DNA of 64,000 nucleotides, from the NCBI RefSeq assembly GCF_003955715.1, contig NZ_CP034463.1, forward strand, positions 7,936,001 through 8,000,000. The letters run 5' to 3'. The notes beneath the pieces were generated by a model, which was not told where the DNA came from, did not search any database, and was given only the letters and a program-made list of their open reading frames with translations. Of the stretch, positions 1 to 8,187 are shown one piece after another; the stretch's first letter is position 1; every line of letters starts with the position of its first letter. The position numbers and the translations under genes were made by a program. Source of the DNA: Streptomyces aquilus (GTDB lineage Bacteria > Actinomycetota > Actinomycetes > Streptomycetales > Streptomycetaceae).

Positions 1-678
1 CGCCAGCGCCCGGACCATCGGGTGCGGGCGCGAGCCGTCACCGGACAGCTCCGGCTGGAAGAGGGAGGCCAGGAAGAACGGGTGGCCCGGCAGTTCGGCG
101 ATCCGGACGTGGCCGTCCTCGTCGTACCCGGAGAAGCGCATGCCGTGCGCGCGCAAGGTGTCGAGGTGGCGGGAGGGGCCGTAGGCGCAGAAGTAGCGTT
201 CGACGGTGCGCTCCGAGCCGATGACCGACTGGGCGAGCGAACCGGGTTCGACGACGACCACGGCCTCGTGGCCGACGAGCGAACAGGCCAGCGGCTCGAT
301 GAGGAGATCCTCGGCGTCGGGGTCGGTCTCGGCGTGCGCCACACGCGTGAGGCCGCACACGTTGCGGGCGTACTCCAGCAGCGCGTGCTGGAGCCCGGCA
401 CAGGTGCCGAGGAACGGGATGCCCTCCACGCGCGCGGTGCGGATCGCTTTGAGCACCCCCTCCTCGCTGCGGTACGGACTGCCCGGCAGCACCCACACCG
501 CGTCGAAGCCGCTGACGGCGCCCTCCGCCCCGGCGTCCTCGGACGGGATCCAGTAGGCGTCGAGGACGAGCCGGTCGCGTTCGGCGAGGGCGTCGAGGAG
601 AAGCGGGACGCGGGTGTGGGAGACGACGCTGGGGGAGCGGTCGCCGACCAGGGCGATACGGGCTGCTGAATCGGTCAT
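1..678 (-). CDS. CTP synthase C-terminal-region-related protein (3' end outside window)
   Basis: The ATG is at 678 and the frame stays open to the window edge (226 codons), so the C-terminus is missing. The protein resembles the class I glutamine amidotransferase domain of CTP synthase without the synthase half. A nucleophile-elbow motif GTCAGLQ gives the candidate catalytic Cys. Where amidotransferases have an H-x-E motif, this protein has LFQPEL, so the triad His appears replaced by Gln. Database families of this kind are called CTP synthase C-terminal region-related (seleno)proteins because some members carry selenocysteine; here the codon is an ordinary Cys. It is divergent from the LysR gene at 765. 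The biochemical role is unknown; true glutaminase activity is doubtful. Confidence 0.8.
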   Translation of the reverse strand, partial: MTDSAARIALVGDRSPSVVSHTRVPLLLDALAERDRLVLDAYWIPSEDAGAEGAVSGFDAVWVLPGSPYRSEEGVLKAIRTARVEGIPFLGTCAGLQHALLEYARNVCGLTRVAHAETDPDAEDLLIEPLACSLVGHEAVVVVEPGSLAQSVIGSERTVERYFCAYGPSRHLDTLRAHGMRFSGYDEDGHVRIAELPGHPFFLASLFQPELSGDGSRPHPMVRALA

Positions 679-726
679 GCCCTCATCCTGGGCGGGAGCG
701 CCGGATCGCGTCCAACGATGATTTCT

Positions 727-746
727 GCATGCTCGATAAGCGATGC
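727..746. promoter_or_regulatory. Candidate LysR-type operator
   Basis: Between the two divergent starts (678 and 765) lies an imperfect inverted repeat with outer arms GCAT and ATGC around an AT-richer centre (tcgataa). Its position 20 to 40 bases before the LysR start fits an autoregulatory site that could also control the divergent amidotransferase-like gene. This is inferred from position and symmetry only. Confidence 0.35.
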
Positions 747-764
747 TGATGAGACGCTGAGGGC

Positions 765-1625
765 ATGGACCCGCACCTCCTGCGCACCTACGTCACCGTC
801 GCCCGGCTCGCCTCCTTCTCCGAGGCCGCGCGGGAGCTGGGGTACACCCAGTCGGCGGTCTCCCAGCACATCCAGGCCCTCGAACTGGACCTGGGCGCAC
901 CACTGCTGACCCGCCGCCCGGTCGCGCCCACGGCGGCCGGTGAGCGGCTCCTCGAACACGCGGGCCCGCTCCTGCTGCGCCTGGACGCGGCCCGCGCGGA
1001 CGTCGTACGGATGGCGTCCGCGCCCGAGCACGGACTGACCCTCGCCGCCGCCCCCACCGCGCTCGCCGCCCGCGTCCTCGCCGCGCTCCCGGCGGCCGGC
1101 GTGACCCTGCGGGTGCTGGCCCGCGACGCGATCCCCGCGGCCGTCGCCACCGGCACCGCCGATCTGGGTCTGGTCGACGGTCTGGCCGCCCCCAGCGACC
1201 CGCTCCGGCTGCCCGACGTGGCGCCGCTGACCACGCGCGGCGCGGGCGAGGAACCCGTGTGCGTCCTCCTGCCGGCCGGTCATCCCCTGGCCCGGCGCCC
1301 CGGACTGCGCCTCGGCGACCTGGCCGACGCCCGCTGGCTGGACGCCCCCGACGCCGGTCTGCCGCTGGCCCACCTCCGCGCGGCCAACGGCGGCCACGGC
1401 TTCCGTACCGCCCTCCACTACGACGGCACCGACCTCCACACCCTCACGTCCCTGGCGGCGGCGGGCCGGGGCCTGACGCTGCTGCCCCGCTCGATGGCCA
1501 CGGGGGTGGCGGGCACGGCCGCCGTGCCGGTCACCGAACCCCGGGTGGTGCACCGGACGGAACTCGTGCACACGGGGGCGCCGCGGGGAGCGGCGGCGCG
1601 GCTGGCGGACGTGCTCACGGGGTGA
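765..1625 (+). CDS. LysR family transcriptional regulator
   Basis: This 286-residue protein has a typical LysR N-terminus: residues 1-60 form a winged helix with the recognition-helix segment YTQSAVSQHIQALE. The rest is a compact effector-binding domain, slightly shorter than the usual 295-310. LysR proteins bind DNA as tetramers and respond to small metabolites; the ligand cannot be told from sequence. The gene is divergent from the CTP-synthase-C-like gene, with 86 bp between the starts, so it probably regulates itself and that neighbour. The start is the ATG behind a gaggg ribosome site. Confidence 0.92.
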   Translation: MDPHLLRTYVTVARLASFSEAARELGYTQSAVSQHIQALELDLGAPLLTRRPVAPTAAGERLLEHAGPLLLRLDAARADVVRMASAPEHGLTLAAAPTALAARVLAALPAAGVTLRVLARDAIPAAVATGTADLGLVDGLAAPSDPLRLPDVAPLTTRGAGEEPVCVLLPAGHPLARRPGLRLGDLADARWLDAPDAGLPLAHLRAANGGHGFRTALHYDGTDLHTLTSLAAAGRGLTLLPRSMATGVAGTAAVPVTEPRVVHRTELVHTGAPRGAAARLADVLTG

Positions 1626-1790
1626 GCGGACCCGTACCGCGAAAGGCCACGATGCCTATGGCTTCCCTCCGCTGACCGCTGGTCAGTCTCACTCGTTCGT
1701 GGCTCGTCGGGCGTCGGTGTGACGGGTAGAGCACCTGCCGGGACCGCCCCGTATCCGCCGGAGGCGACCCGCGTCCGCCGGAGGCAAGCC

Positions 1791-2378
1791 ATGGAACAGA
1801 CCGCGTTGCGCCCCAAGCCGATGCCCGGCCAGGAGCCCGGCGGCGGCACCGGGCCCGGCCCCGCCCGGCGTCCGCACGCCGCCCGCAGGCGGGGCCGACG
1901 GCTGCGGACCGTGCTGTTCGCGCTGTTCGTCGGGACGGTCCTGGTGCTCACCGGCGTCGGCCTCGGCACCGTCGGCGCCACGGTGATCGGCATGAGCAAA
2001 CTCGCCGAGATGCAGCGGGAGTTGGGCGGGGCGGCCGCACCGAGCCCGGCCGTCCCGTCCCACCAGGCCCCCTCGCCGCCTCCCTCGCCCACCCCGTCTT
2101 CCTCGACCGGCATCGCCGCGACACTCGGAGTGGAGGCGGTGGACGCCGAGAAGGCGGGCGCGCTGCTCGTCGGCGTCCATGTGCCCGGCCCCGGCTACAC
2201 GGCCGGCCTGGTCCGGGGCGACGTGCTCCTCCAGGTCGGCAAGAAGCGCGTCGACTCGGCGGCCGACCTCGCGCGCGCCGTCGCCGCCGTACGCCCCGGC
2301 AAGGAGGTCACGTTGACGATCCGGCACCAGAGCGGCGGCTACCAGCAGTTGACCGCCGTGCCCGGCATCGTCACGTGA
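1791..2378 (+). CDS. Membrane-anchored PDZ domain protein
   Basis: I place the start at the ATG at 1791 because GGAGG lies 6 to 8 bases upstream; an in-frame start further up lacks this. The 195-residue product has a basic cytoplasmic head (about 1-42), one hydrophobic segment (about 43-66) and a Pro/Ser-rich linker. The C-terminal domain (about 108-190) reads like the PDZ domain of DegP/HtrA proteases, with VHVPGPGYTAGLVRGDVLL and a later TLTIRH strand. No protease domain is present, so it is probably an extracytoplasmic peptide-binding or scaffold protein. It overlaps the convergent phosphoesterase by 8 bp. Confidence 0.8.
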   Translation: MEQTALRPKPMPGQEPGGGTGPGPARRPHAARRRGRRLRTVLFALFVGTVLVLTGVGLGTVGATVIGMSKLAEMQRELGGAAAPSPAVPSHQAPSPPPSPTPSSSTGIAATLGVEAVDAEKAGALLVGVHVPGPGYTAGLVRGDVLLQVGKKRVDSAADLARAVAAVRPGKEVTLTIRHQSGGYQQLTAVPGIVT

Positions 2379-3114
2379 CCACCCGGAAGTGGGTGGTGAG
2401 CCGCCCCGCGTCGTCCAGGACATGGAACGCCAACCCCACCGGCGCGTCCCGGTCCGCCACCTGGTCGCCCTCCCAGGGCAGTCGCAACGTCCACGTCACC
2501 CCCGGCCCGACCGTCAGCGGCCGCCCGGCGAACACGCTCGCCGCCGGGGTGTGGGCGTGCCCCGTGATCAGGCCCGCGATCTCGGGGCGGCGGTCGAGCA
2601 GCGCGGCCAGTCGCTCCGGCCGTGCCAACTGGTAGCGGTCGGGCAGCGGGTGGTGCAGTGCCACCGGCGGGTGATGGAAGGCGAGCAACGCCCGCCGCTC
2701 GCCGCCGAGTTCGTCGAGCGTGGCCTCGATCCAGTCGTACGTCTCGTCGTCCAGGGCCCCTTCGTCGGCGCCCGGAACGCTGGAGTCGCACATCAGCACC
2801 GCCGCGTCGTCGAAGACCCGCACGCTGTTGACCGGCCCGTCGGAGGCGGGCACGCCGAGCAGCGCCTTGCGGTACGGGGCGCGGCTGTCGTGGTTGCCCG
2901 GGCAGGTCAGCACGGGGAACGGCGCGTCGCTCAGCAGGCGCGCGGCCTCCTCGTACTCCGCCTCCGCGCCGTGGTCCGCGATGTCCCCCGTCACCAGCAG
3001 CGCGTCCACCGCCCCGGGCAGCCTCCACAGGTGGTCGCGGACGCGCCTCGCGCGCGTGGTGGCCCGTTCGCTTCCGTCCAGATGCAGATCGCTGATGTGC
3101 GCGAGCACGAGCAC
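2371..3114 (-). CDS. Metallophosphoesterase (CpdA/calcineurin-like)
   Basis: The full set of calcineurin-like motifs is present: AHISDLHLD (D-x-H), VTGDIADHG (GD), CPGNHDS (GNHD), AFHHPP and ITGHAHTPA (GHxH). These ligate two metal ions in class III phosphodiesterases such as CpdA. The length is 247 residues. I chose the GTG at 3114 because AGGGGAGG lies about 9 bases upstream; a TTG at 3159 would add 15 residues without a ribosome site. The substrate could be cyclic nucleotides or another phosphodiester. The gene is alone on its strand and ends inside the last codons of the PDZ gene. Confidence 0.85.
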   Translation of the reverse strand: MLVLAHISDLHLDGSERATTRARRVRDHLWRLPGAVDALLVTGDIADHGAEAEYEEAARLLSDAPFPVLTCPGNHDSRAPYRKALLGVPASDGPVNSVRVFDDAAVLMCDSSVPGADEGALDDETYDWIEATLDELGGERRALLAFHHPPVALHHPLPDRYQLARPERLAALLDRRPEIAGLITGHAHTPAASVFAGRPLTVGPGVTWTLRLPWEGDQVADRDAPVGLAFHVLDDAGRLTTHFRVVT

Positions 3115-3231
3115 GGTCGTACGCCTCCCCTGATGGGTTAATGGTGTGAGCAGATTCAAGCATTAGTGCTAATGTTTGGGCAATCCATAACCGTTAAGCC
3201 GGGAAAAGGGCTGCCCCCTGCCCCCGCCACG

Positions 3232-3465
3232 ATGAGCCCATGCCGAGCACCCTCGGTGCTCGGCAACGAGACCCGCGTCCTCGTCTGGGGCCTGGTCGCC
3301 GCGTTCGGCCTGACCGCGCTCCTCACCGCCAACCCCAAGGCGGCCGCCACGGGCGAGGCCGCCCCGGCGGGGACCGTGAACCGGCTCGCGCCGCCCCCGT
3401 CGACCGGGCAGGATGCTGCCCGTAGCCCCCGTTGTCCCACTGTCCGCCCAGGGAGGCCCGGATGA
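3232..3465 (+). CDS. Possible small membrane protein, coupled to the M24 peptidase gene
   Basis: This 77-codon frame starts at an ATG and ends with the TGA of an ATGA overlap with the M24 peptidase start. It has one plausible membrane segment (about residues 15-33, TRVLVWGLVAAFGLTALL) followed by a Pro/Ala-rich tail. The overlap suggests translational coupling, but there is no clear ribosome site before its start and I recognise no family. It may be only the untranslated leader of the peptidase. Confidence 0.28.
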   Translation: MSPCRAPSVLGNETRVLVWGLVAAFGLTALLTANPKAAATGEAAPAGTVNRLAPPPSTGQDAARSPRCPTVRPGRPG

Positions 3466-4589
3466 CCGGCAGCAAGACCGCGCCCTTCACCGCCGACGAC
3501 TACCGGGCCCGCATGGAGCGCGCCACCCGGGCGGCCGCCGACGCCGGACTCGCCGGCCTGCTCGTGGCCCCCGGCCCCGACCTGGTCTGGCTCACCGGCT
3601 ACACCCCCACCGCGATCACCGAACGGCTCACCCTGCTGGTGCTCGCCCCCGGCCAGGACCCCGTCCTCGTCGTCCCCACCCTGGAGGCCCCCGACGCCGC
3701 CCACGCGGTGGGTGCGCCCGCACTGACCCTGCGCGACTGGACCGACGGCAAGGACCCCTACGCCGCCACCGCCGCCCTCCTGGACTCCGGCGGCCGGTTC
3801 GGCATCAGCGACAACGCCTGGGCCATGCACCTGCTGGGCCTCCAGAAGACGCTGCCCAACACCTCCTACGCCGCCCTCACCGACGCCCTGCCGATGCTCC
3901 GGGCCGTCAAGGACGCGGCCGAACTGGAGCTCCTGGCAGCCGCGGGCGCGGCTGCCGACGCAACGTTCGAGGAGATCCGGAAGGTTCCCTTCGCCGGCCG
4001 CCGCGAGTCCGAGGTCGGTGCCGACCTCGCCGACCTGCTGCGCCGGTTCGGGCACTCCCAGGTCGACTTCACCATCGTCGCCTCGGGCCCCAACGGCGCC
4101 AACCCGCACCACGAGGTCGGCGACCGCGTCATCGAACACGGCGACATGGTCGTCCTCGACTTCGGCGGCCTCAAGGACGGCTACGGCTCCGACACCTCCC
4201 GCACCGTGCACGTCGGCGAACCCACCGACGAGGAACGCCGGGTGCACGACCTCGTCCGCGAGGCCCAGGAGGCCGGCTTCCGTGCCGTACGCCCCGGCGT
4301 CGCCTGCCAGGAGGTCGACCGAGCCGCACGCAAGGTCATCGCCGACGCCGGCTACGGCGAGTACTTCATCCACCGCACCGGCCACGGCATCGGCGTCACC
4401 ACCCACGAACCGCCGTACATGATCGAGGGCGAGGAGCAGCCCCTCGTCCCCGGCATGTGCTTCTCCGTGGAACCCGGCGTCTACCTGCCCGGCCGCTTCG
4501 GCGTCCGCATCGAGGACATCGTCACGGTCACCGAGGACGGCGGCCGCCGACTCAACGACACCACCCGCGAGATGGTCGTCGTGGACTGA
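3462..4589 (+). CDS. M24 family aminopeptidase (Xaa-Pro peptidase type)
   Basis: This 375-residue protein has the two-domain layout of prolidases: a creatinase-like N-terminal domain (about 12-140) and a pita-bread catalytic domain. The five metal ligands are visible as D233 (VVLDFGG), D244 (GSDTSRT), H308 (GHGIG), E337 (SVEPG) and E351 (RIED). It should release N-terminal residues next to proline, or cleave X-Pro dipeptides, in the cytoplasm. The start at 3462 follows GGGAGG and gives a normal family length. The phosphotransferase-like gene follows 43 bp downstream and may be co-transcribed. Confidence 0.93.
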   Translation: MTGSKTAPFTADDYRARMERATRAAADAGLAGLLVAPGPDLVWLTGYTPTAITERLTLLVLAPGQDPVLVVPTLEAPDAAHAVGAPALTLRDWTDGKDPYAATAALLDSGGRFGISDNAWAMHLLGLQKTLPNTSYAALTDALPMLRAVKDAAELELLAAAGAAADATFEEIRKVPFAGRRESEVGADLADLLRRFGHSQVDFTIVASGPNGANPHHEVGDRVIEHGDMVVLDFGGLKDGYGSDTSRTVHVGEPTDEERRVHDLVREAQEAGFRAVRPGVACQEVDRAARKVIADAGYGEYFIHRTGHGIGVTTHEPPYMIEGEEQPLVPGMCFSVEPGVYLPGRFGVRIEDIVTVTEDGGRRLNDTTREMVVVD

Positions 4590-4632
4590 ACAGCCCCCAG
4601 GAGCCCCGACCCCGAGTGACAGCGGCGCGACC

Positions 4633-5574
4633 ATGACCCAGGCACCGACACCCACCGCGGACACCGTCCGCCGGCTGGTCCGTTCCCTCCTCAAGGACGC
4701 CTCCGACGCGGCCGGACCCGAGATCCGGCCGGTCGCCGAGAGCGCCGAGCCCGCCGTCTGGTGGGTCGGCGGCCGCCATGTGCTGCGCCTCGCCCCCGAC
4801 CGCGAGGCCACCGTGCGCCAGCGCCGCGAACTGCGCCTGCGCGACCTCGTCCGCGCGCACGTCCCGGTCGCCGTACCGACCAGCGTCGCCCACGGCGAGT
4901 GGGCGCCGGGGCTGACGTACACCCTCGACGGCAAGCTGCCCGGCGGCTCGGCGCGCGAGCACGACGTGTCCGCCGTCGGCGAGGCCGACCTGGCCGCGCT
5001 GCTCACCGGGCTGCGCGAGGTACCGGTCCGGCAGGCCGAGACACTCGGCGTCCCGCGCACCGCCCCGCGCTCCCTGGAGGCACTGCGCCGCGCCGCCGAG
5101 CGCGCCGCCGAACTCCTCGCCACGGCCGACGAGTTCGACCCCGCACGGCTCCACCAGCTCTCCCAGCCGGCCGCCGTGCAGCTCGCCGCGCAGCCCGGCA
5201 GCGCCGTCCTCGTCCACCACGGACTCACCGGCGACCACCTCGTCGTCAGCGCCGACGGACGGGTGCGCGGCGTGCTCGGCTGGGCCGACGCGGTCCTCGG
5301 CGACCCCGCGGAGGACATCGCGTGCCTCGCCCTCGCCGTCGGCTCGCCCGCCGCGGTCCGCGCCGCCACCCTCGCCGGCTACGGCGCCCGCCCCTGCCTG
5401 CGCGGCCTGTGGCTCGCCCGCTGCGACGCCGTCGTCCGCCTCGCCGCCGGCCTCCAGGGCCGCGACGACACCCCTCTGCCGGAACTGCGCGTCCGGCTCC
5501 GCCACGCGTGGGAGGCGATCCTGCTGGAGCGGGTGACGGAGCTGCGGGACGACGGCGAGGAAGAGGAGATCTAG
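4633..5574 (+). CDS. Aminoglycoside-phosphotransferase-fold protein, probably inactive
   Basis: The 313 residues match the APH/choline-kinase fold. A C-terminal-lobe segment HHGLTGDHLVV stands where active enzymes have H-G-D-x4-N/H, followed by GVLGWADAVLGDPAEDI, which matches the metal-binding WGDAxxGDPxxD region. The catalytic Asp of the HGD motif appears to be Leu. The N-lobe has the strand AVWWVGGRHVLRLAP, without the usual Lys. The changes suggest a pseudokinase or a ligand-binding role. It is downstream of the M24 gene on the same strand. I cannot name a substrate, and resistance should not be assumed. Confidence 0.72.
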   Translation: MTQAPTPTADTVRRLVRSLLKDASDAAGPEIRPVAESAEPAVWWVGGRHVLRLAPDREATVRQRRELRLRDLVRAHVPVAVPTSVAHGEWAPGLTYTLDGKLPGGSAREHDVSAVGEADLAALLTGLREVPVRQAETLGVPRTAPRSLEALRRAAERAAELLATADEFDPARLHQLSQPAAVQLAAQPGSAVLVHHGLTGDHLVVSADGRVRGVLGWADAVLGDPAEDIACLALAVGSPAAVRAATLAGYGARPCLRGLWLARCDAVVRLAAGLQGRDDTPLPELRVRLRHAWEAILLERVTELRDDGEEEEI

Positions 5575-5623
5575 GCGGGGCTGGGCGGGCTCTCGGGAAG
5601 AGGAGCTCTGACCGAGCCGCCGG

Positions 5624-7369
5624 TCACTCCTGCAACAGCACCACGCACGACTCCCCGGGCACCTCCAGCACGCCGTCCGCGCCCGGTGCCGCCACCGGCT
5701 CCCAGGCGGCCAGCACACGCGCCTGACGGGGCCCCAGCGGGATCGCCGCGGTCTCCTTGGCCAGATTCACCGCCACCCGTACGTCCCCACGCCGGAAGGC
5801 CAGCCAGCGCTGCCGCTCGTCGAAGGCCACCTTGGTGTCGGCGAGGTCCGGGTCGGTGAGGTCGGCCTGTTCGTGGCGCAGGGCGATGAGGCGGCGGTAC
5901 CAGGCGAGCACGCGCGCGTGGGGCTCACGGTCCGGCTCGGACCAGTCCAGGCAGGAACGGTCCCGGGTCGCCGGGTCCTGCGGGTCGGGCACGTCCTCCT
6001 CCGCCCAGCCGTGCGCCGCGAACTCCCGCCGCCTGCCGCGTCGTACGGCCTCCGCGAGCTCCGGGTCGGTGTGGTCGGTGAAGAACTGCCAGGGCGTCCC
6101 CGCCGCCCACTCCTCGCCCATGAACAGCATCGGCGTGAAGGGCGCGGTGAGCGTCAGCGTCGCGGCGCAGGCCAGCAGGCCGGGGGAGAGGGAGGCCGAA
6201 AGGCGGTCGCCCTGGGCGCGGTTGCCCACCTGGTCGTGGGTCTGGCTGTAACCGAGCAGCCGGTGCGCGGCCACCCGCGCGCGGTCCAGCGGGCGGCCGT
6301 GGTGGCGGCCGCGGAAGCTGGAGTACGTGCCGTCGTGGAAGTACCCGCCGCCGAGCGTCTTGGCGAGGGCCGCGAAGGGTGCCTTGCCGAAGTCGGCGTA
6401 GTAGCCCTGCGACTCACCCGTCAGCGCGGTGTGCAGGCAGTGGTGGAAGTCGTCGTTCCACTGGGCGTGAAGGCCGAGGCCGCCCTCCGCGCGTGGGGTG
6501 ACCAGACGGGGATCGTTCAGGTCGGACTCGGCGATCAGGAACAGCGGCCGGTCCACGTCGCAGGCGAGGGCGTCGACCGCCGTCGACAGCTCCTCCAGGA
6601 AGTGGCACGCGCGCGTGTCCGCCAGCGCGTGCACCGCGTCCAGGCGCAGCCCGTCGAGCCGGTAGTCCCGCAGCCACGCCAGCGCGCTGTCCACGAGATA
6701 CGCGCGCACCTCGTCGGAGCCCGGCGCGTCCAGGTTCACGGCCGAGCCCCACGGCGTGTGGTGGGTGTCGGTGAAGTACGGGCCGAACGCGGGCAGGTAA
6801 TTGCCCGACGGGCCCAGGTGGTTGTGCACGACGTCCAGGACGACGCCGAGACCGAGCTCGTGCGCCCGGTCCACGAAACGCTTCAGCGCCTCGGGGCCGC
6901 CGTACGGCTCGTGCACCGCCCACAGCGACACGCCCTCGTAACCCCAGCCGTGCCGCCCGGGAAAGGGGCACAGCGGCATCAACTCCACGTGTGTGACGCC
7001 CAGTTCCGCCAGGTGCTCCAGGCGGCCCGCCGCCGCGTCCAGGGTGCCCTCGCGGGTGTACGTGCCCACGTGCAGCTCGTACAGGACCGCGCCCGGCAGC
7101 GGCCGCCCCGCCCACTGGGTACGCCACGCGTACCGGCCCTGGTCCACGACCGCGCTCAGCCCGTCCGGGCCGTCCGGCTGGCGGCGCGAGCGCGGGTCCG
7201 GCAGCACGGGGCCGTCGTCGACCGCGAAGCCGTACCGGCTGCCGTCCCGCGCCTCGGCCTCGCCCCGCCACCACCCCGCGCGGTCGGGATCGCGCTCCAA
7301 CGCGCGCGTGACGCCGTCGCACTGGAGCGTCACACGGTCTGCCTGCGGTGCCCACACCTCGAACTGCAC
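5624..7369 (-). CDS. treZ: Malto-oligosyltrehalose trehalohydrolase
   Basis: TreZ cleaves the alpha-1,4 bond next to the terminal trehalose unit of maltooligosyl-trehalose and frees trehalose; TreY, also in this window, makes its substrate. The 581 residues show an N-terminal beta-sandwich (1-95), the GH13 barrel and a C-terminal beta domain. Motifs seen are VVLDVVHNHLGP (region I), DGLRLDAVHAL with nucleophile D244, LIAESDLN with acid/base E281, and GYSQTHDQVGNR. The length is typical of TreZ. It stands alone here, 4.5 kb from treY, with a peptidase/inhibitor block between, and is divergent from the FHA gene. Confidence 0.95.
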   Translation of the reverse strand: MQFEVWAPQADRVTLQCDGVTRALERDPDRAGWWRGEAEARDGSRYGFAVDDGPVLPDPRSRRQPDGPDGLSAVVDQGRYAWRTQWAGRPLPGAVLYELHVGTYTREGTLDAAAGRLEHLAELGVTHVELMPLCPFPGRHGWGYEGVSLWAVHEPYGGPEALKRFVDRAHELGLGVVLDVVHNHLGPSGNYLPAFGPYFTDTHHTPWGSAVNLDAPGSDEVRAYLVDSALAWLRDYRLDGLRLDAVHALADTRACHFLEELSTAVDALACDVDRPLFLIAESDLNDPRLVTPRAEGGLGLHAQWNDDFHHCLHTALTGESQGYYADFGKAPFAALAKTLGGGYFHDGTYSSFRGRHHGRPLDRARVAAHRLLGYSQTHDQVGNRAQGDRLSASLSPGLLACAATLTLTAPFTPMLFMGEEWAAGTPWQFFTDHTDPELAEAVRRGRRREFAAHGWAEEDVPDPQDPATRDRSCLDWSEPDREPHARVLAWYRRLIALRHEQADLTDPDLADTKVAFDERQRWLAFRRGDVRVAVNLAKETAAIPLGPRQARVLAAWEPVAAPGADGVLEVPGESCVVLLQE

Positions 7370-7501
7370 GGACGGTTCCCCTTCGTCTGCTCACCGTGAT
7401 GTAGCCCGTCCATGGTGCTTCAAACGCGATCAGTCCGCGCGCGTGGCGGCCGTTCTCGCGTTTTCTGGACACCCGGCGTTCACTGCCCGACAATCACGAT
7501 C

Positions 7502-8053
7502 GTGACGTCGTCCTTCGAGTTCAACACGTACCCCGCGCGGCTCTCCGACGCGGAGCGCGACCAGGCGCTGAAGGTGCTCCGCGACGGCGTCGCCATGGGC
7601 CGGCTGTCGCACGACACGTTCATCCGGCGGATGGAACTGGCGCTCGCCGCCCGCCGCTCGGACGAACTCGCGGCGCTCACCGCGGACCTGCCCGCCGAGA
7701 GCCGCTTCTCCCGCGTGGTCTTCGGCTCCGTCGAGGCGGTCTCCGGCTTCACCCAGCGGCTGCGCCGCGCCTGGCAGGCCGAGCGGCTGCCCAAGCTGCT
7801 GCTGCCCCACCCCGCGGGCGGCCACCCGCTGCGCATCGGCCGCGACCCCGCCAACGGCCTGCGCCTGAGCCACGAGACGGTCTCGCGGGTGCACGCCGAA
7901 CTGAGCCGCCAGGGCGGCATGTGGGTGCTGCGCGACCTCGGCTCCACCAACGGCACGACGGTGAACGGACGCCGTGTCATCGGGGCGGCCGTCGTGCGCG
8001 AGGGCGACCAGGTCGGGTTCGGCCGGATGTGGTTCCGGCTGGCCGCGAACTGA
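7502..8053 (+). CDS. DUF1707 and FHA domain protein
   Basis: This 183-residue cytoplasmic protein starts at a GTG. The N-terminal 60 residues are a DUF1707/SHOCT-like helical module (LSDAERDQALKVLRDGVAMG, then ALAARRSDELAALTADLP). The C-terminal 85 residues form an FHA domain with the phosphothreonine-binding signature GRDP, SRVHAEL and GSTNGTTVNG. FHA domains bind phosphothreonine peptides made by Ser/Thr kinases, so it is likely a phosphorylation-dependent adaptor. No kinase is adjacent; the closest in the window is at 55.5 kb. It is divergent from treZ with a 132-bp shared promoter region. Confidence 0.9.
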   Translation: MTSSFEFNTYPARLSDAERDQALKVLRDGVAMGRLSHDTFIRRMELALAARRSDELAALTADLPAESRFSRVVFGSVEAVSGFTQRLRRAWQAERLPKLLLPHPAGGHPLRIGRDPANGLRLSHETVSRVHAELSRQGGMWVLRDLGSTNGTTVNGRRVIGAAVVREGDQVGFGRMWFRLAAN

Positions 8054-8187
8054 GGCCCCTCAACTGAGCCGAACCTTAGCTCTGGCCTGGGATTTGCTCG
8101 CTGTGTAACGCCCAATTCCCTGTGCCTACCGCGGTGTTGACGTACCCCCCAAGTCGTGACTGACTGTACGTCCACCATGCACATCAG

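Noticed and set aside
3156..5369. 737-codon minus-strand frame opposite the M24 and APH-like genes
   Set aside because: The plus strand encodes proteins with clear catalytic motifs; the antisense frame is Ala/Arg/Gly-rich without domains.
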